In this document: positions 1 through 7,463 of the stretch, piece by piece | How positions within the stretch are numbered: position 1 is the stretch's first letter | Layout: every line of letters starts with the position of its first letter | From: Planctomycetaceae bacterium | GTDB taxonomy: Bacteria > Planctomycetota > Phycisphaerae > Phycisphaerales > SM1A02 | NCBI GenBank assembly: GCA_002685335.1 | Contig: NYWY01000042.1 | Span: 1-45,700 of the forward strand | Reading direction: 5' to 3' | DNA: 45,700 nucleotides | Made by a program: the position numbers and the translations under genes | Notes under the pieces: generated by a model | What the model saw: the letters and a program-made list of their open reading frames with translations, nothing else | The model's database searches: none | Told to the model about the DNA's origin: nothing

Positions 1-48
1 GATCTTGATCCGCTTGAGCAGACCCTTGTGCGACTTGCTCTTGGGCAT
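1..48 (-). CDS. rpmI: Ribosomal protein bL35, 5' end only
   Basis: The first 16 codons read MPKSKSHKGLLKRIKI, which matches the conserved bL35 N-terminus (MPK-x-K-x-H-K-G-x-x-K-R). The rest lies beyond the left edge. bL35 is a small basic protein of the 50S subunit. In most bacteria it sits in infC-rpmI-rplT; here no infC lies directly upstream, because the next gene on that side is an anti-sigma-like gene ending 250 bp away. rpmI must therefore start its own transcript or be separated from infC. Identity rests on a short but distinctive stretch. Confidence 0.8.
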   Translation of the reverse strand, partial: MPKSKSHKGLLKRIKI

Positions 49-105
49 TTCGGCACCGGAGGGACGGAGGTAGGAGCGTGATGACCCTTTCGGGTCGAAT
101 CGAGG

Positions 106-135
106 ATCATAGGGGAGACCAGCGGCATCCCGCAA
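106..135 (-). promoter_or_regulatory. Possible promoter for rpmI
   Basis: On the minus strand, TATGAT (106-111) matches five of six bases of a -10 box. It lies 18 bases after TTGCGG (130-135), a weak -35 box. A transcript from here would carry a small GACCC-TTTC-GGGTC hairpin (83-96) at its 5' end before the rpmI start at 48. The call rests on consensus matching only. Confidence 0.3.
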
Positions 136-297
136 CCCGCAAGGGGGGTGGATCCGGCAGGATAAGGCACAAATTTTGCAGTCGCGCAGGTCCGAATAAC
201 CTTTGGCGGTGGTCTTCGTTGGCGATTCGGGGTCGAACAGGCGCCATTGAGCTTCACATCGGGCCTCAAGGCTTCGAAACCAACCTGGCGTCGGCGG

Positions 298-1260
298 TCA
301 GTGCGCGAGGAGCTCGTCCGCCGGGGTCGCGGGTCGGAACGGTTGGTCGAGTTGGTTGGGGTCGTAGCCGTGATGGACCCAGAGAGAATCACCATCGGAG
401 AGGATCGCACTCTGGAGCGTGTCGAGCGAGAGGTCGAACTTCAGCACCACCACGTGATCGAAGTCGTGAACCGACGAACCGATGGTGTGGCCGCCGGGGC
501 GTTCCGATCGTCTCATCGCTTCGGCCACGGGATTCGGATCGGACAGCAGAATTTCATCCGCGGTGTGAGGAGCGCCTTGAAGCCGGAAGGTCTTCCGGGA
601 GAAGGGGACTCGATAGGCGACCTGGGATTTCCTGGTGCCATCGGGCCCGATCACGTGCAGGAGTCGGGGGTCGCAGTAGCCCTGGTCGGCCAGCATCTGG
701 AGATTGCCGCTCCAGTCACCCCGGATCGGGCAGGGCATGTCGGGGTCTAGCTGACCGCTCTGGTTGGTGAGCAGGCCCTTCTGGAGGGGCAGGAGATCGC
801 TGAAATCCTCGGAGAATCCCGCCACGGCCTGGCCGACCCCGTTCAGTCGATTCTGCGACTGGGTCAGTTTGTCTTCACCGTCGATCACCTGATAGAGGGG
901 CAGGCCGATGCCGACCGCGAGGAACATCGCGGCGGCGACGGCGAAGAAATCGGGGATCTTGGTTCGCCGCTCGGACACTCGAGGCGCGTTCTGGAACGAC
1001 ATGCGTGCGGCTTGATCCGCCTCTTCCCGGGCGACCCGGGCGAGGGTCGCATCGACCAGTTCCTGAGCGGCCGGTTCGACCGGGTAGTCGTCGAGGAGTC
1101 CCAGGAGTTCGAGGACCGCGGCGTCGCGCGGACCCCCCGACGGCGGGGCATCCGCGTCGAGCCCCGACTCCAGAAGTCGATCCACGGCTTTCACATCCGC
1201 TTCCGAGAGATGGGCGACCCGCTTGTCTGTTCCGCTGGATGGTTGGTCGTCGGAAGGCAT
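298..1260 (-). CDS. Membrane anti-sigma-like protein with pseudopilin-like outer domain
   Basis: About 320 aa. The N-terminal ~100 residues are acidic, helical and soluble. One membrane segment (FFAVAAAMFLAVGIGLPLY) lies near residues 104-125, followed by an extracytoplasmic domain. Just after the membrane segment, 'QNRLNGVGQAVAGF' recalls the start of planctomycete pseudopilin ectodomains (DUF1559 type), and 'SSVHDFDHVVVLKFD' near the end recalls their H-x-DG region; this resemblance is by eye. The gene follows the ECF sigma gene at 1320-1964 in the same direction with a short gap, so a role as the membrane partner or regulator of that sigma factor is inferred. No zinc anti-sigma HxxxCxxC motif is visible. 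I chose ATG at 1260; an in-frame TTG at 1281 would add seven residues. Confidence 0.7.
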   Translation of the reverse strand: MPSDDQPSSGTDKRVAHLSEADVKAVDRLLESGLDADAPPSGGPRDAAVLELLGLLDDYPVEPAAQELVDATLARVAREEADQAARMSFQNAPRVSERRTKIPDFFAVAAAMFLAVGIGLPLYQVIDGEDKLTQSQNRLNGVGQAVAGFSEDFSDLLPLQKGLLTNQSGQLDPDMPCPIRGDWSGNLQMLADQGYCDPRLLHVIGPDGTRKSQVAYRVPFSRKTFRLQGAPHTADEILLSDPNPVAEAMRRSERPGGHTIGSSVHDFDHVVVLKFDLSLDTLQSAILSDGDSLWVHHGYDPNQLDQPFRPATPADELLAH

Positions 1261-1319
1261 CTGGGTGTCCGGGCTGTTCAATTCGGGGCCGACAGAACGT
1301 CAGGTCGGTCGGAGGAGGA

Positions 1320-1964
1320 TCAGTCGCGATCTTTGCGCCGCGTTTCGCGTTCGGAGGCCGCTCGCCACGAATCGGCGAAGTGAGCCACGGCGGCGTGCAG
1401 CCGGCTCTTGACGGTTCCGAGCGGAATCTGGAGCGAATCGGCGATCTGGTTGTAACTCAACTTCTGGAAGTAACTGAGGAGAAGGATCTCCCGGTAATGG
1501 GGCGGGAGGTCATCGACCACCTCCTTCACCATTCCCTGCTTCTCCTGATCGAGAAGACCGGCATCCACCGACTCGTCGCTTCCGGAAAGCAGATCCACCA
1601 GGCTGGTCTCCCGGCCATCCGAGGAACCGACGGGGGCCGAGAGGCTCACGGCCGATCGACGACGTCGCTTCCGGTGGAAGTCCCGGGCCTTGTTGGCCGC
1701 GATGGTGTAGAGCCAGGGCTTGAAGCGGCGATCCGCATCGAAGCTGTCGGCCGACAGGTGGACCTGCAGGAAGGCATCCTGGAACACATCGTCCGCGGCG
1801 GCTCGGGATCCGAGGAACCTCTGGAGGAAGTGGACGAGCTCGTTTCGGTAGCGATCGACCAGGGTGGTGAACGCGCCGGTTTCACCCGTCCGGTAGGCGA
1901 CAAGAAGTTCCTCGTCGCTTCGAGTCAGGTCCGAGATGGGGAGGTTGGTGCTTGCTTCGGTCAC
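1320..1964 (-). CDS. ECF-family RNA polymerase sigma factor
   Basis: About 214 aa. Region 2 is seen as 'LVDRYRNELVHFLQRFLG' plus 'DVFQDAFLQVHLSADSFD' and 'FKPWLYTIAANKARDFHRK'. Region 4 is seen as 'LPPHYREILLLSYFQKLSYN' followed by the helix-turn-helix 'QIADSLQIPLGTVKSRLH'. The protein directs RNA polymerase to a set of stress or envelope promoters. The anti-sigma-like membrane gene follows immediately, the usual ECF arrangement. The open frame extends upstream to 2132, but its extra N-terminal residues look non-coding, so I place the start at GTG 1964 (VTEASTNLPIS). That start has no strong ribosome binding site, so the exact start is uncertain. Confidence 0.85.
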   Translation of the reverse strand: MTEASTNLPISDLTRSDEELLVAYRTGETGAFTTLVDRYRNELVHFLQRFLGSRAAADDVFQDAFLQVHLSADSFDADRRFKPWLYTIAANKARDFHRKRRRRSAVSLSAPVGSSDGRETSLVDLLSGSDESVDAGLLDQEKQGMVKEVVDDLPPHYREILLLSYFQKLSYNQIADSLQIPLGTVKSRLHAAVAHFADSWRAASERETRRKDRD

Positions 1965-2668
1965 GGGCGTCTCATCACGTCGGGGCAGGAGGCGCCCGGT
2001 CGAACGAAAGGTACCCGATCCAGATCGGCTGTTTCCAGACCTCCACGCCACCGTGAATGCCGCAGGCATTCGACGGCCGAGCGACGCGAGGGTCGTCCAG
2101 AGGCTGAGATGGGGGTGAGGAAACGCGGTCATGGTGCTCGGTTACGCCGTCGAGATCGGCCGAGATCGCGCCAACCAAGGTTTTTTCCGGTTTTCCTTTC
2201 GAGATGATCCTCGAAGCCTCGGCGGATCCGGGGGATGCCATCCCATGCGGTCGATTTCGAGGGGGTCACCGCTCGGCAGGGCTTCGTACCGGTTCCGGGG
2301 TCATGGATGTGGACGGTCGCGAGCGACGTCGTCAGGCAGTGTCGCCTCGGGACGCGGTGGTACCCGCTGATGCTCGAGCCGCTCGTTCGCGACACTCTCG
2401 CCGGTGCCGGATGCGGCAGGATCCACGACCCACCCCACGTCCTGAAGCGTCAACACTCGATCGAAACTGTCTCGAGGTGGTGGACGAGCAAGGATCACGC
2501 GGCCGCCCGAGAGCCCGTCCTGCCGCGGGAAGCATCGCAGCCGGATCCCGGTCGGTGACGTGACGCCGCGGAACCTGGATCCTCGAAATCGGCCGACAGC
2601 GCTTTCCCGGCCCGTGTACAACCTGCCGGAATCGACGCTCGGGCCCGCCGGCCCCGCACAATCCTCAA
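1965..2668. other. Gene-poor stretch between sigma gene and RdgC-like gene
   Basis: This ~700-bp gap separates two divergent genes and presumably holds both promoters. Several overlapping open frames exist. The most gene-like is on the minus strand (about 2301-2621, with a stretch GRVILARPPPRDSFDRVLTL), but it has an arginine-rich N-terminus, no clear ribosome binding site and no recognisable family, so I do not call it. I see no RNA gene or repeat here. Confidence 0.4.
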
Positions 2669-3940
2669 ATGCCGTTTCTCAGAGGATCCGTGACTTACGC
2701 TCGATTCCGGCTTGGCGGCGACGCCCCGGCCAGGATCGATGACACCGTGCTCTCCGCGTTGAAGGCCGGAGTGTTGACTCCGACCCTCGGGGTTCCCGTG
2801 GAGGTCGAATCCGGGTGGACGGCGGGCGAACACATCCTGGACCATGATTTCGCCTGGGAACGATGCGTCTACGAATCGTGTCTCCACGCCGCGATGCGGA
2901 TGGATGCGGTTCGCGTACCGGCGGAGATCAAGGCCGCCTACGTCGCCCAGGAACAGACCGCCCTTCGAAAAGCGGGTGCCGACCGACACGGAGACGATTC
3001 CGGCATGCCGGCTCGGCCACTTGGTCGCAATGCGAAGCGGGAGGCCAAGGAGGCGGCGGAACGTCGCTGGCTCGAAGAGGTTTCCGACGGGCGGTATCGG
3101 TCGAGCAAACTGGTTCCGATCCTCTGGGATCCCGCCCACGCGACGATTCTCGCGCCCGCCACCTCGGACAAGGTCGTCGACGCCCTCCGGGATCTGATCC
3201 AGGCGACGCTGGGCGCGCGATTGCAGGCGATCGGGGCCGGCGGGATGGCGCTGGATCTCCTGGCCAGCCGAGGCGAGACCGCGGTCTTCGACGACGCCAT
3301 GCCGGACGCCCTGAGTGCCGCCCCGGCGCCGCGGACCGCCGAGCTCGCCGCCATGGTCGGCGATCGACCCGAGGTTCCGTGGGCCCAGGCCGGTCCGGAG
3401 CCCAAGGACTTCCTGGGCAATCTCTTCCTGATCTGGCTCTGGTACCACGCCGAGCGGGCCGAAGGTCTCATCGATCTTCCCGATGGCCGGGGGATCTCCT
3501 TCGTGGTCGATCGGATGATCGACATGGAATGTGCTTGGGGCGTGACCGGTCGGCAGTCCCTTCGGGGTGACGCGCCGGGCCGCAGCGCCGAAGCGGCCAA
3601 GGCTCTGCAGCAGGGAAAGTGGCCCCGCAAGCTCGGTCTGCTGCTGTCCGACGGCGAGTTGGAGTGGGCGTTCGACCTGCAGGGCGACCTCTTCCGGGTG
3701 GGCGGCCTCAAGTTGCCTCGTCCCGAAGAGCGTCCAGGCAGCGAACGCGAAGCGGTCGAGCAGCGGATCGAAGCGACCCTCGACCTCGACTCGATCCTGG
3801 TCGGCCTCTACGACGTCTTCCTGAAGGAGCGGTTCAGTTCCGGCTGGAACACGCGACGAGGCGAGATCCGCGAATGGATCGCCGCCAAGGGCGGCCCGAT
3901 GGTTCCCACCACTCCGGTGGTCGAGATGACCACCGGCTGA
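2669..3940 (+). CDS. RdgC-like protein
   Basis: 423 aa, cytoplasmic, with no signal peptide or membrane segment. The N-terminus 'MPFLRGSVTYARFRLGGDAP' and the mid-protein block 'FLGNLFLIWLWYHAE' (about residues 247-262) resemble bacterial proteins annotated as recombination-associated RdgC-like (short N-terminal beta strand 'sGs-t-fRv', then a 'FLtWLWy-sE' motif). Classical RdgC forms a DNA-encircling ring that modulates RecA. Whether this distant relative does so is not shown. The protein is somewhat longer than E. coli RdgC (about 300 aa). It stands alone and converges on trpF with a 27-bp gap. The start ATG gives the expected N-terminus, but no strong ribosome binding site is seen. Confidence 0.55.
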   Translation: MPFLRGSVTYARFRLGGDAPARIDDTVLSALKAGVLTPTLGVPVEVESGWTAGEHILDHDFAWERCVYESCLHAAMRMDAVRVPAEIKAAYVAQEQTALRKAGADRHGDDSGMPARPLGRNAKREAKEAAERRWLEEVSDGRYRSSKLVPILWDPAHATILAPATSDKVVDALRDLIQATLGARLQAIGAGGMALDLLASRGETAVFDDAMPDALSAAPAPRTAELAAMVGDRPEVPWAQAGPEPKDFLGNLFLIWLWYHAERAEGLIDLPDGRGISFVVDRMIDMECAWGVTGRQSLRGDAPGRSAEAAKALQQGKWPRKLGLLLSDGELEWAFDLQGDLFRVGGLKLPRPEERPGSEREAVEQRIEATLDLDSILVGLYDVFLKERFSSGWNTRRGEIREWIAAKGGPMVPTTPVVEMTTG

Positions 3941-3967
3941 GTGGGCGGGGCTCCGGATGATTCGTGG

Positions 3968-4597
3968 TCAGCCGCGGGCCGCGGCGACGAATCCGCGGAT
4001 GCGGTCGTGGTCCTTGACCCCTCGGGTCGACTCGACTCCGCTCGAGACGTCGACCCCGAACGTCCCCAGGTCGCGGACCACGTCCCCGACGTTCTCGGGG
4101 CCGAGTCCGCCCGCCACGATCACCGGCGTGCTGAGTTCCGGAAGCACTTCGGCGAGGCGTGAATGATCGAACGGCTCGCCGCTGCCGCCGCGTGGGCCGT
4201 CGACCAGGAGCATCGATACCGCCGGATGTTCATCCCAGCGGCGGCACTCCTCGGGATCGAAGCGAATCGCCTTGATGATCCGGTGACCGGTCTCCGCGGC
4301 GATCGAGGCGACCCGTTCCGGAGTCTCTTCGCCGTGAAGTTGGATCCACGAGCCCGGCCAGACCTCGATCACCTCCATTTCTGGATCGACGAACAAGCCG
4401 ATCGGCTCGAGTTCCGCCGGCATGCCGGCGAAGAGTCCGAGGGCTTCGTGAAGATCGAGTCGACGAGGCGAGCCGGGCGCGAGGACGAGTCCGATCGCGT
4501 CGACCCCGCACGCGGCGCAGACCGCCAGGTCTTCCGGCGTTCGCACGCCACAGATCTTCACGAAGGGCCGGCGGCCGGTTCCCGGAAGTTCGGTCAT
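3968..4597 (-). CDS. trpF: Phosphoribosylanthranilate isomerase
   Basis: 209 aa, the normal length for TrpF. It converts N-(5'-phosphoribosyl)anthranilate to the carboxyphenylamino-deoxyribulose phosphate in tryptophan synthesis. Visible signatures are 'VKICGVRTPEDL' with the catalytic Cys16, 'LLVDGPRGGSG' with the catalytic Asp133, and the phosphate-binding loops 'VAGGLGPENV' and 'GVDVSSGVES' near residues 161-190. The start ATG overlaps the stop of the upstream rhomboid gene by four bases, so the two are probably translationally coupled, although their functions are unrelated. No other trp genes are present in the window. Confidence 0.95.
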   Translation of the reverse strand: MTELPGTGRRPFVKICGVRTPEDLAVCAACGVDAIGLVLAPGSPRRLDLHEALGLFAGMPAELEPIGLFVDPEMEVIEVWPGSWIQLHGEETPERVASIAAETGHRIIKAIRFDPEECRRWDEHPAVSMLLVDGPRGGSGEPFDHSRLAEVLPELSTPVIVAGGLGPENVGDVVRDLGTFGVDVSSGVESTRGVKDHDRIRGFVAAARG

Positions 4598-5811
4598 GAC
4601 TCGATCTCCTTGCCGGAACCATCGCCGTAATCAAGGCCGGCTTCGACCCGCAGTGCCTGGAGGAGGTCGGCGGCGTCGGGTTCCAGCCGCTGTCCGGCGA
4701 GCTGCTCGAGGTGGGGGATCGCATCCGCGGGCCGGTGAAGTCGTCGCACCAGGATCGACGCCAGCAGGAGCTGAAAATCATTGCTTGGACCGCCCGGACC
4801 CATCCTGCGATCGCCCCGTCTCTGCAACAGATCCGCATACGCCCGGGCGGCGAGGGTCGCCTCGCCCGCCTGGAGAAGACGGTTGCCCAGGTCGGCCTGG
4901 TCCGCGTCGTTGAGGATCACGGAATCGGGCGCCGCCTGGTAGAGCGAACGGAGGTTCTCACCGTCATCCGCCCGGAGTGCCTGGCTGATCGCTCGGCGGG
5001 TTGGTGCGTCGGGATCCTCGCTCGGTTGACCGCCCGGGGAGAGGCGGGACGGGACCGGCCCGCCGCCGGAGGGGGCCTCGAAGCCGCTGCCATAGGTCCG
5101 GGCCACTGCCCGCATCTCTCGTCGTCGTCGCCACTGCTTGACGAGGAAGAGCATGTCCAGCTCGGTTCGAGGAAGCACCCCGACCGCCAGGAGCACCATG
5201 GCGGTGGAAAAGCCGAAGGCGTAGCCACCGAGATGGGCGGCATTGGCGACGTCGTTGGGGCGTCCCAGAAGCGAACTCGCCTGGCTGAGCAGGTCGATCG
5301 CGATGTAGAAGGCGATGAACCAGATCGCAGGAACGTTGTAGACGCCGATCAGCAGGAAGATCAGCAGCACCCGGACCGAGGATCGTGGGAACAGGACCAG
5401 ATACGCCCCGCTCACCGACGCGACCGCCCCGGAGGCACCGATCGCGGGGGCGGGAGTGACCACCATGTGGGCGAGGCAGGCCATCGCCCCTCCGAAGAGA
5501 TAGAACAGGCCGAACCACCAGGAGCCCATTCGGGATTCCACCGCCTGGCCAAAGACCCACAGAAAGAGCATGTTGAAGCCCACGTGGCCGAGCCCCCCCG
5601 GATCGTGGAGGAAGACCGAAGTGATCAGGGACCGGAAATGGAAGTCACCCCGACTCACGGACCCCCAGCGAATGATCTCTTCATGGCTGGTGAGTCCGCC
5701 CCGGACCGCCACGGCGATCCCGATGAACACCAGGAGATTCAGAACGATGAGAATGAGCGTGGTGGTCGGCCGTCGGGGGGGGAGGCGGTCGGTACCCAGT
5801 GGAATGAACAT
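4594..5811 (-). CDS. Rhomboid-family intramembrane serine protease with C-terminal helical repeats
   Basis: 405 aa. Residues 1-215 form about six membrane segments with the rhomboid landmarks: 'HVGFNMLFLWVFG' (His76, Asn80), 'GASGAVASVSG' with nucleophile Ser127, and 'NAAHLGGYAFG' with His193. The active-site dyad is intact, so the enzyme should cleave membrane proteins within the bilayer. After residue ~225 comes a cytoplasmic tail of about 180 residues, rich in Ala and Leu, which looks like tetratricopeptide-type helices ('GEATLAARAYADLLQRRGD') and could bind substrates or partners. The gene overlaps trpF downstream and is divergent from the citrate synthase gene. Confidence 0.88.
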   Translation of the reverse strand: MFIPLGTDRLPPRRPTTTLILIVLNLLVFIGIAVAVRGGLTSHEEIIRWGSVSRGDFHFRSLITSVFLHDPGGLGHVGFNMLFLWVFGQAVESRMGSWWFGLFYLFGGAMACLAHMVVTPAPAIGASGAVASVSGAYLVLFPRSSVRVLLIFLLIGVYNVPAIWFIAFYIAIDLLSQASSLLGRPNDVANAAHLGGYAFGFSTAMVLLAVGVLPRTELDMLFLVKQWRRRREMRAVARTYGSGFEAPSGGGPVPSRLSPGGQPSEDPDAPTRRAISQALRADDGENLRSLYQAAPDSVILNDADQADLGNRLLQAGEATLAARAYADLLQRRGDRRMGPGGPSNDFQLLLASILVRRLHRPADAIPHLEQLAGQRLEPDAADLLQALRVEAGLDYGDGSGKEIES

Positions 5812-5880
5812 GGCGGGAGTCTACGGTGCCGGTGATTGAGTCCGGAGCCCCAAAGGCTTACACTTGTCGATCCTTGAAAA

Positions 5881-5894
5881 ATCCGGGCCCGGAT
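5881..5894. repeat. 14-bp perfect palindrome in the rhomboid/citrate synthase gap
   Basis: ATCCGGGCCCGGAT reads the same on both strands. It lies between the divergent rhomboid and citrate synthase genes and could be an operator for a dimeric regulator. A GC-rich palindrome can arise by chance in this genome, so the call is tentative. Confidence 0.3.
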
Positions 5895-5937
5895 CCGACC
5901 CCCCCCAGTGGCTGGATCCACGAATCCGGAAACACGT

Positions 5938-5975
5938 TTTCGACGAAGTCTGCTCACGAGTGAGCCTCGTCGAAA
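5938..5975 (+). promoter_or_regulatory. Two-part hairpin in the citrate synthase leader
   Basis: The arms TTTCGACGA (5938-5946) and TCGTCGAAA (5967-5975) are perfectly complementary and enclose a second perfect stem, GCTCAC-GA-GTGAGC (5952-5965). It ends 57 bases before the citrate synthase ATG. No plus-strand gene lies just upstream for it to terminate, so a leader regulatory element or protein-binding site is plausible; a bidirectional terminator is the alternative. Confidence 0.5.
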
Positions 5976-6032
5976 CGCCCGACCAAACATCTCCGCTCTC
6001 TCAGGAGACGGATCAAACGGAGTTTTCGTGCC

Positions 6033-7178
6033 ATGAGCACCGCCGCCGAGAAGCAGTTCGATCAGGGCCTGGTCAACACCATCGCCGCCGAGACCCAGAT
6101 GTCCTACATCGACGGCGAACGAGGTGTCCTCGAGTATGTCGGAATCGACATCGACTCCCTGGCCCGGAATTCGACCTTCGAGGAATCGACCTTCCTCCTC
6201 TGGAACGGCCGGCTCCCGAACGCGAAGGAGCTTGAGGCATTCGAAGCCCAGCTTCGAGCGGAGTACGAGATCCCCGCCGGCGTGATCGAGATGATCAAGG
6301 CGATCCCCGCCGACGCCTCGACCATGCACTCCGTCCAGACGCTCGTCTCCTCGCTCTCGCTCTACGACGCCGAGGCCGACGATCCTTCGGAGGAAGCCAA
6401 CTTCCGGAAGGCGATCCGCCTCGTGGCGAAGACCCCGACCCTGATCGCCGCGTTCGACCGGCATCGCAAGGGTCACGAGATCATCGCCCCGGATCCGAAG
6501 CGCTCGATCGCTTCCAACTTCCTCTACATGCTCCGGGGCGAGGAGCCCACCGAGACCATGGTTCGGGCCCTTGACGTGTGCCTCGTGCTCCACGCGGACC
6601 ACGGATTCAACGCGTCCACGTTCACCTCGCTGGTCGTCATCTCGACCCTCAGTGACCTCTATTCGGCCTGTTCCGCCGCGGTCGGCGCCCTTCGAGGCCC
6701 GCTGCACGGTGGTGCGAACGAAGGCGTCATGGTCATGCTGAACGAGATCGGAGACATGACGAAGGTCGACGAGTTCATGGCTGGCAAGCTCGAACGCAAG
6801 GAAAAGATCATGGGCTTCGGCCATCGGGTCTACAAGGCGTACGACCCGCGAGCCACCTACCTCAAGACCTTCGCCGAAGGCCTTGCTCGGGATACCGGGA
6901 ACATGCCGCTCTACGAGATGAGCACCCGGATCGAGAAGATCATGCATGACGCGGTGGCCGACAAGGGGATCTTCCCCAACGTCGACTTCTACTCCGCGAC
7001 CACCTACTGGTCACTCGGGCTCGATCTCGATCTTTTCACCCCGATGTTCGCGCTCAGCCGCATGAGCGGTTGGACCGGGCACTGCATCGAGTACCTGAAG
7101 GACAACAAGCTCATTCGTCCGGGCGCCGCCTATGTCGGGCCGCACGAACTGCCCTATGTTCCGCTCTCGGATCGCTGA
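6033..7178 (+). CDS. gltA: Citrate synthase
   Basis: 381 aa, the length of the shorter bacterial citrate synthases. It condenses oxaloacetate and acetyl-CoA to citrate at the entry to the TCA cycle. Motifs in order: 'HADHGFNAST' (His190), 'GPLHGGANEGV' (His225), 'GFGHRVYKAYDPRA' (His264, Arg273) and 'NVDFYSATTY' (catalytic Asp318). All active-site residues expected for the family are present. A 2-methylcitrate synthase role cannot be excluded from sequence alone, but no prp genes are nearby. GGAG about a dozen bases before the ATG is the ribosome binding site. The ~220-bp leader holds a two-part hairpin and a 14-bp palindrome. Confidence 0.95.
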   Translation: MSTAAEKQFDQGLVNTIAAETQMSYIDGERGVLEYVGIDIDSLARNSTFEESTFLLWNGRLPNAKELEAFEAQLRAEYEIPAGVIEMIKAIPADASTMHSVQTLVSSLSLYDAEADDPSEEANFRKAIRLVAKTPTLIAAFDRHRKGHEIIAPDPKRSIASNFLYMLRGEEPTETMVRALDVCLVLHADHGFNASTFTSLVVISTLSDLYSACSAAVGALRGPLHGGANEGVMVMLNEIGDMTKVDEFMAGKLERKEKIMGFGHRVYKAYDPRATYLKTFAEGLARDTGNMPLYEMSTRIEKIMHDAVADKGIFPNVDFYSATTYWSLGLDLDLFTPMFALSRMSGWTGHCIEYLKDNKLIRPGAAYVGPHELPYVPLSDR

Positions 7179-7208
7179 GATGCGTGACCGGCTCCGGGCG
7201 AATCGCTC

Positions 7209-7403
7209 CTGAAACGCGTTCAAGTCGTCGCGCTCGCCTTCTTCGGCGTGCTGGCGCTTGGAAGGGCGGGGGCGGGGATCACCGCGTTGCGGAGAGACAG
7301 CGGCTCGCTCCCGTTGATTCTCATCGGCCTGCTCTTGCTGCTCCTGGCAGCGGGGTTGGCCTCTTTGCTCTACGTCGTTCTGGAGGTCAGGTCGCTCTTC
7401 TGA
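7209..7403 (+). CDS. Possible small membrane protein
   Basis: An open frame of up to 64 residues follows the citrate synthase gene. It encodes two hydrophobic stretches, 'VVALAFFGVLALG' and 'LPLILIGLLLLLLAAGLA', separated by a short basic turn (TALRRD), so it would be a two-helix inner-membrane protein with a C-terminal 'YVVLEVRSLF'. The frame has no ATG. Candidate starts are CTG 7209 or GTG 7248. No family is recognised. The leucine and GC-rich third positions look coding, but an artefact of high GC is possible. Confidence 0.3.
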   Translation: MKRVQVVALAFFGVLALGRAGAGITALRRDSGSLPLILIGLLLLLLAAGLASLLYVVLEVRSLF

Positions 7404-7463
7404 GTCGGCCCGCCCGAACCGAGCCGGGATCGCCCGGAGGCCCGAAGGTCGCTCATGGGTCGC

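Noticed and set aside
2301..2621. 106-aa minus-strand frame in the gap before the RdgC-like gene
   Set aside because: Part of it has coding-like codons, but there is no ribosome binding site or family, and an Arg/Gly-rich start; it is left uncalled.
5881..5894. ATCCGGGCCCGGAT as a definite operator
   Set aside because: GC-only palindromes are expected at some rate in this genome and no second copy was noticed; kept only as a tentative repeat.
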